This document shows, piece after piece, positions 57,294 through 64,000 of a stretch of DNA of 64,000 nucleotides. The position numbers and the translations under genes were made by a program. The DNA is taken from contig JAZAYU010000034.1 of assembly GCA_038501625.1 (NCBI GenBank), positions 1,798,001-1,862,000 of the forward strand, given 5' to 3'. The notes under the pieces are model-generated. The model was not told the origin of the DNA. It did not search any database and saw only the letters and a list, made by a program, of their open reading frames with translations. How positions within the stretch are numbered: the first letter of the stretch is position 1; every line of letters begins with the position of its first letter. The stretch is from Corbicula japonica. Taxonomy: Eukaryota; Mollusca; Bivalvia; Venerida; Cyrenidae.

Positions 57294-59661
57294 TATATAC
57301 CTTAATACCTTTTAATTCTTAGCTTTTCCCTTTTTGGCTGCGTAGAGAGGTTTTATTTTCTAGTTGTGACAATTTCTGATATGCATATTTCATTTGTGTG
57401 TTTTTTAGGCATAGATCTTCACTGTAAACACTATTTATAAATAGTTTATTCATGTTTAAATACCTATTGTATTAAATTTTTAAATACCTTCTGTATTAAC
57501 TGAACAACAAGATTGAACGGTTGGTTCATTTAATATCGGTATAACATCGTTATATTTGTAACTTGATACTTGAACATTCAAATGTCGATTCATTACATGC
57601 GTCATTAAGCAAATTAGGTTTTGGATTAGGCAACTGAGGGAGAACGATATTCAAATATGTATTAACACTAGATAAATGCTTACGATAAGGCAATAAGGTT
57701 GAACCTCGTGGTTTGTCGAGCGTCTGCATACAACTGGATAGCTCAGCTCTGCTGTTGTTCCATTCGGGTTATTGTTTTTTAGGATACAGTTAGGTATATC
57801 GTCCTAGCGGTTAATCTTTAAGGATATCGTATTCTGAATAGATACATCTGACGGCTTGCGGCAGAACCTCGCTGATGATCGTTTGTCTCGCAGATTGTCA
57901 TTTGAAAGAAAGTTCAACAAATCGTAAAGGGATTCTGTCCTTGTATTCAAAATTAAAGATATCTATTTTATTCAGTAATTATTTTGTCATGCACTAATAC
58001 GCATAGTAGTAACAAGAAATCTCATCGCCATATGATTGGATCTCAATGTTTCCTCATGCGATTTTGTTTATAAACGCTGTGTTTTGACAATCATTATTAT
58101 TTGTTTGTTGGTGTACTTGGTCGATTTGTAACCAGGTGACACGATTCATATGTACATGTAACATATCATAACCACTTGGTGAAAATGGACTCTATATCGG
58201 ACCGGTATATACATGTAATTTAATGAATTGTGTCATCCTGGATTAAACAAACACAATGTTAAGCTTCAAATAAGTAATACGTACTGATATATTGCAATTC
58301 CACACGAACTTGTAAACTACCTTCAAATTAAAAATATATGAACATTTAGAAAACACATCCTTTATGAAATCATGTACATGTTATACCTGGAGATTTTAAA
58401 CTCCATGCAATTTAATGTTGTGTTACACTTATTTCCACTGTTCATTACTTTCAGCATTTCGATTTTAGAGTAGTACATTCTTGAACAATTTACACTTAGG
58501 TTTTATCTTAATTTAAGCGTTTATTATCATTTCCTGATCATACATGTATATATTAGTAAAGCTTAAAAACACTCCGCATGCTTTAACAGAAACTCCGCTT
58601 TTTGACTGTTGTATAGAAGCGCAAACATACGGCGGAATTGTGCTGGTATCCATCAACATTTAGCGAACTGCGCATGCATGACTTTCAGCCCCGCCCTCGT
58701 CATTGTCGTATTGAAACAAATATTTACGATATTTACGGTACACCATTTTTTAGTTCCAGCTCTCTTTTCCCTTCTTTTTTTTCGTAGCTTTTGATGCTGT
58801 TTCGTGAGTGTGGCGGTTACTGGGTTGCATATTTCACTTTTTTATTTAAAGTATGCATAACACAACAAAGCACATTGAGTTCAGTAATTATACCCTATAA
58901 AACAAAGGAAAGTAGCTCCTCGGTAATGAGAAATGGTCACTTAAAGTTTATTGATTTTAACTGAAAATACTTAATATAACAGATAGTGATATCTAAATAT
59001 TACTATGTTTTGAGAAAATGCATTTAAAACAAATTAATGCATTCAGGGTTAAAGTGATTTTATTGCGTCTAATAGTTACATCGGCCTAAGCTTAAAATTA
59101 AGTACAGTGGCAGTTGCTGCCGGTATTAATCTGAAAATACCGCATTGAAGGTTCCATGTTCACCGTCATATGCATACCATCGTTTGGGATGGATTAAAAT
59201 TCTACTGTTTATTGGTGTAAATATTGAGTTGCACTCAACCCGGGGCTAGACGGCGTGGGCAGTAATTTGTATTTCCATTACTGTCAATGAACAGGCTCAA
59301 TCAAACCGAGCCTGCAATATTTTCATATTTGTCGTGTCCGATGGCTTTCAAAGTTCCCTTTTCATCTATTGCTATGCTTTAATTACCATAGTGATACTAA
59401 TAAAGGATACATAGGAAATGTTGAATGCCTATTAAAGATACTTAAATGTGATTATGACAACATGACTTAATAGATTACATACAACCACATATTAAGCTGG
59501 TGTTTCTGAAATTCAACTTTACCACATATATCACTGTTTTCTTCAGATTAAAGTTACACAATTTATTGATGATATTCTTCCATATCTTTAAAAATATAAC
59601 CCGACAGCCAATGCACATTTCTTGTCTTAGCGCTTATTTTGATTCCGATAGCTTACTTAAA
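57294..59661. other. Nothing firmly recognised
   Basis: AT-rich. A GC-richer patch at 59220-59340 with a CAGGCTC...GAGCCTG stem looks like a dispersed repeat but I could not delimit it. Confidence 0.35.
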
Positions 59662-59810
59662 GATTGAATCGATTGTTGATGTTTTTCATTTGGGTATGGA
59701 AAACAGTTGGGTTGTTTTAAGTGCGTGAAGCCCGAAGGACTTCATGCTTACTGTACAACAATCCAACTTTTTTCATACCCGAATGAAAACCGTCAAATAT
59801 CGATTCAATC
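59662..59810. mobile_element. 149-bp palindromic MITE-like unit
   Basis: GATTGAATCGAT...TTTTTCATTTGGGTATGG and its inverse CCATACCCGAATGAAAA-like ... ATCGATTCAATC, with a central GAAGCCCGAAGGACTTCA stem. Related units at 52795 and 43396. Confidence 0.7.
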
Positions 59811-60102
59811 CTGATATTTACACGCATAAATGCTATCTTTAATACGGAAATTTTTAGAAAAAATAATGATACTACGGCTTTTTAAAATGTCTGTTGGAAC
59901 AGCCACGTTTTCGACATGAACCGAGTCTATTTCAAATCAGGATTTTCTATTTTAATCCTCTTTTTTCAGTTCATTTTTAACTTTTATTTCTTTTCGTTTT
60001 TAGAGAATGAAGCCTTCATTTCTATCTTTTCATACATTTAATCACCATTATCGTATAAAAGCATGCATTAAAATGATATAATTTTGCAGTTTTGAACTGT
60101 AC

Positions 60103-60465
60103 TATTGGTGATATCACCGTAAATGTAGGTTGTAAACATAACCTTTAATTCATTACTAGTTTAAAAATATATAAGAATTGGTGAATTCACCAATTCTTGA
60201 GACAACGCTGTAATTTAATGAAACCCAGTATTGGTTGAATATTCTGCGTTACCACTTACATTTTTGGTGAAGTCACCAAACCATATTCATTACTAACTAT
60301 ACAGAACAAACCATCTCGATATTTTGGTGACTTCACCATCAATATTTTGGTGAGTTCACCATCTATACTTTGGTGAATTCACCATCACAATTTTGGTGAA
60401 CTCACCATCTATATTTTGGTGAATTCACCAATTCACCAAACTATTTTGATGATTTCACCATTTGT
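60103..60465. repeat. Array of GGTGA-NN-TCACC palindromes (23-bp period)
   Basis: GGTGA-NN-TCACC occurs near 60106, 60180, 60267, 60326, 60349, 60372, 60395 and 60418, with a degenerate GATGATTTCACC at 60448. The five from 60326 are spaced exactly 23 bp with ATATTTT-like spacers. The copy at 60173-60198 extends to a perfect 26-bp palindrome. Confidence 0.95.
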
Positions 60466-60469
60466 TACA

Positions 60470-62020
60470 AAAAATGTTATATGAATATTTGATAATCACA
60501 AATCATAGACAAAGAATATTTGTTAACAATCAACTCAGACATTTTTTGTGATAAATCTAAAGATAAAGAACAGAAAATAGATTTGATAAACATTCGACAT
60601 AATGAAATGGGATAGACTTGTAAAGTTCTCTGAAATATAACAATTTTAAGCATAATTTTTTTTTAAAGTATTCATTCTTTGTAAATCCTTTATTTTACGT
60701 TTTAAATAGTTTCGATTTATGGAATGCTTGTTTTGATTTTTTTATGCATTTTGTCAATATTTTTGAACAAAAACGGTTAAAAGCAAACCGAAGACCGGTA
60801 ACTATCTAGCATCTTTACATGTAAATTGAAAAAAAAACAACATTTTATATTTGAAATGTTTTTGAGAATTAATTTTTACAAAATATTACAAAACAATACA
60901 TTGATTATTCTATTTTTTTCGCATTTTAAAGTAAATCCGTCTAAAATATGAGGCGTGTATGTTGATGCTCTATCACGCTTTTAAACCTTTATTATAGTCG
61001 CACAAAGAGTTATAAAAGTTTTAGCATGTCAACCTTCACTGAAAATATATATATATAGTACTATCTCCTTTGCTAAGGAATCCATCAGTTATAATAAGTT
61101 TTCCTTTGATTTTCATCTAATATGAAATTACATAGTTTGCAATGTAAAGAAAATTTCCATCTTTTCTTTAACACAGAACAAAAATCTGATAACAGTATTG
61201 CCACTTTAAAGGTTACAAGTAGATCGCAAATTTAGTCTGAGATTTTATCGTTCATGTTGTGATAATTGAAATATTCCTCGCCAAAGTTATGAATGAAATG
61301 TAATGGTTGTTTAATTACTAAATGGAAATTATGAATGCAAATAAACAAATTCAAAAGTCCAAGAAATCCATATATGTCTTTTTAATCTTACTGTCCAGCG
61401 GAATCAGTAGATGATGAGGCACTTTTATCGTTGTTTGTTTTCTTTTACCTGAAAAATTAACAACAAATACTTCTTATGATGCAATGTCTTAATAAATCTG
61501 ACATTTCTAAATCATTATGTTGTTGTTTTTTTTTTAAATATAAACAACATGTTATTTGTTTAAAATGTACCGAACGCAAGAGACGGTTGTTTTAAATTTT
61601 AGTGACGATGACATGATATTAATTATGACGAAAAGGCTCCTTAATATTTGTTTAAAATAAAGGTTATATATTAATTAAATTTGTAACGCATGAAGTCATG
61701 TTATACATCATACAAATAATTGTCCATATAAAAATGAAATGGGCTTTCAAGAGCCCTTAAAATACATTACCTTTTCGATAATAGGTTTTAAGCCCCGCTT
61801 ACAGCCGCATCTTTGTTTGTTTTTGCAAGGTTTTCGGAGGCATTCGCTTTGTTTTTAGCGTTCTTTCCAGAAGATTTTATGTTGCCATTTTTGTTCGATT
61901 CTGGATTACTTCGAGATCTGATTTTTTCCACCTATGACAAAACCCAAAAGAACAATTATCAAAAATACAAGGATACCATATATAACCAAATAATTAACTA
62001 GACTGTGTCCACAGGACACT
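60470..62020. other. Nothing recognised
   Basis: AT-rich, no gene; frames at 61813-62001 are unremarkable. Confidence 0.35.
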
Positions 62021-62023
62021 GAT

Positions 62024-63106
62024 GCCCCCACTGCTGCAATAACATTTGTTACAAAATTTTGTATTAACAACATGTGGTGATCATGATTAGTAAATGAGGA
62101 GTAAATGCCACAAAATTTAATAACTAACATAAACAAAAGACCATAACTGTGGTGAAAATTGTTGCAAGACAATGTCCTTTACAACAATCTTCACATCATG
62201 TCTAATCATCTGTGCAAGTTTGAAAGATATCAGCCAAATAGAAAATGTGAAGTTGATGCCACAAAATTGTAATAAACAAAGGGCCATAACTGTGGTAAAA
62301 ATGGCAGCAGAAAAAAATCTTTTTTTTATGATCATCTACCCAGCCATCTTGATCATGTGTGAAAGTTAGAAAGAAATCTGTCCAAAAGTAAATGAGGAAT
62401 TGATGCCACAAGATATTATTACTGAAAAAAAGCAACAATGGGCCATAACTCTGGTAAAAATAGTCGCAGGAAAAAATCCTTTCTTCGCGGTCATCTACAC
62501 ATCCTGCTTCATCATCTGTGCATGTTTGCAAGGAATCTGCCCTGTAGTTTAGGAGGAGTTGATGCCACAAGATTTAATTACTGAAAATAACAAAGGGCCA
62601 TAACTCTGGTAAAAATAGTCGCAGGAAAAAATCCTTTCTTTACGATCATCTACACATCCTGCTTCATCTTCTGTGCAAGTTCGCAAGAAATCTGCCTTAT
62701 AGTTTTGGAGGAGTTGACGCCACAAGATTTAATTAATGAATATAACAAAGGGCCATAACTCTGGTAAAAATAATCGCAGGAAGAAATCCTTTCTTCACGA
62801 TTATCTACACATCCTGCTTCATCATCTGTGCAAGTTTGCAAGAAATCTGCCTTGTAGTTTAGGAGGAGTTGACGCCACAAGATTTTATAACTGAAATTAA
62901 CGAAGGGCCATAACTCTGGTAAAAATAGTCGCAGGAAAAAATCCTTTCTTTACGATCATCTACACATCCTGTTTGATCACCTGTGCAAGTTTGAAAGAAA
63001 TCCGCATTATAGTTTAGGAGGAGTTGATGCCACAAGATTTGGGGACGTACGGACGTACGGACGGACGAGTGCAACTCTATATGCCTCCCAATTTGTGGGG
63101 GCATAA
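62024..63106. mobile_element. Pearl/Helitron-like element, 1.1 kb, with 155-bp tandem core
   Basis: Bounded by ATGCCCCCAC at about 62024 and GTGGGGGCAT ending at 63106. The core repeats GGGCCATAACTCTGGTAAAA about every 155 bp (near 62281, 62440, 62594, 62750, 62905), with CATCTACACATCCTGCTTCA and GGAGGAGTTGATGCCACAAG. A GGACGTACGGACGGACG tail precedes the right end. Minus-strand frames come from the repeat. Confidence 0.8.
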
Positions 63107-64000
63107 AAATCAGTCTGTAAACAATCGATGTTGAACTACAACTATTTACGAATAGTTTAATATGAAAAAAATTCTAAAATACATGTAAGCTGCCCTATTT
63201 AAGATTCAAACTATTTTACAAAAAATCGTTCGTAAAGCGTGACTAACAGAGTCAGAACGGATAAGATACTGAATGTAATTATACGTATTAACTAATTAGA
63301 TGATGTACGCTTTTAAAAAAAATCAGAGCTCAACGGACAGTAGACCCTGATTAATGGTGATGCAAGTGGACTAATACCGAATAAAATTCGCCAGTAATAA
63401 AATATACAATTAAATTTATTCAAGTGTGCCAAAACTGAACTTAGTAACATACTTTGAATATTTCGATACTTAATAGTCCTGAATTGATCTCAGACCCCTG
63501 AAAAATGTATATTTTGTTCAGTTCCGCCTAATATTTTCTCGTTTAGGAAAGACCCATTATTTTATCTTTGGACAATACGCCGCTCTTAATGGAGTTATTA
63601 TTAGTAATAATCTGAAAATACCACTTAAAAATTCGATGTTTACATTTATTTCCAAATAATGTTTTGGGTCGATCAACAGTGATACGGTTAAACTGGGGCT
63701 AAGCAAAGCGGACACTCATACCAGTTTTCGTGACCGCTGATAAAGAATGTTTTCAAAGCAGACATGATTGTTTGTTGTTGTTTTTTGGAGACTTTCTCTT
63801 CATACCCCCAGTTTTATTGTTCTAGTCAAAAATTCGAAGTTAAAAGTACACTTTATTAAAAATTTAGGCCAGCAAATTTCTAATCTTCAAATTCTTAATA
63901 CTAGAAGGTTACACAAATGTAGCAAATCACGACGAGCCTTTTTATCAAGCTCTCACTCTGGTCTTGGTCAACGCAGAGTGTATGAAGATGTATTTTACTG
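63107..64000. other. Nothing recognised
   Basis: AT-rich to the window edge. A weak match to 59130 (ATTAATCTGAAAATACC) suggests a shared dispersed repeat. Confidence 0.3.

Noticed and set aside
62117..63104. Minus-strand frames of 72-122 codons
   Set aside because: By-products of the 155-bp tandem core of the pearl-like element.

Overview
This is animal nuclear DNA, AT-rich and almost free of long open frames. It carries several repeat families I associate with bivalve mollusc genomes: Helitron/pearl-like elements with ATGCCCCC...GGGGGCAT ends, 'gggccataactctggtaaaa' tandem units, and a TAGCTCGACATATTC terminal hairpin. A clam-like bivalve is the best guess. There is no operon, bacterial gene or CRISPR array.

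The main content is one gene on the minus strand, spread over at least 49 kb and running off the left edge. Read 5' to 3' on the minus strand its exons are 48972-48424, 48089-47931, 34337-34044, 30873-30783 and 1677-1 (open). Splice phases are compatible at every join (0, 0, 0, 1). The predicted protein has an N-terminal CXorf38-like domain whose second half carries an R-x4-H motif of HEPN type, then a Lys/Glu-rich coiled coil, then a NACHT NTPase with Walker A, a DGLDEW Walker B, a TTRPW sensor and the F-H-x-S-x-QEF-x-AALY helix of NLR-like proteins. It is therefore a candidate invertebrate NLR-like innate immune receptor with a HEPN-like effector. The C-terminal sensor region lies beyond the window.

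Everything between the exons is intron filled with mobile and tandem DNA. The 29-kb intron (1678-30782) holds an 84-bp minisatellite, a tRNA-like SINE head, two arrays of one 50-bp CCAAT-bearing minisatellite, LINE reverse-transcriptase scraps, a broken Tc1 transposase, a 2.2-kb pearl-like element, a MITE, a 3.4-kb fold-back element with 484-bp arms, a 0.9-kb G-rich microsatellite, a 175-bp tandem array with a terminal hairpin, and a decayed BEL/Pao retrotransposon. The 3.2-kb intron around 32 kb and the 13.6-kb intron (34338-47930) hold a Helentron-like terminus, a TTAA MITE inserted into a tRNA-like sequence, a 3.4-kb Helentron-like element, and copies of a palindromic MITE.

Upstream of the first coding exon (48973-64000) lie a possible 6.4-kb Helentron-like element, more copies of the palindromic MITE, a series of CACGGCTTCGCCGTG hairpins, a Tc1-type MITE with an internal minisatellite, a 23-bp array of GGTGA-NN-TCACC palindromes, and a second pearl-like element. 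I recognise no other complete gene. All homology calls are by eye from motifs; none has been checked against a database.
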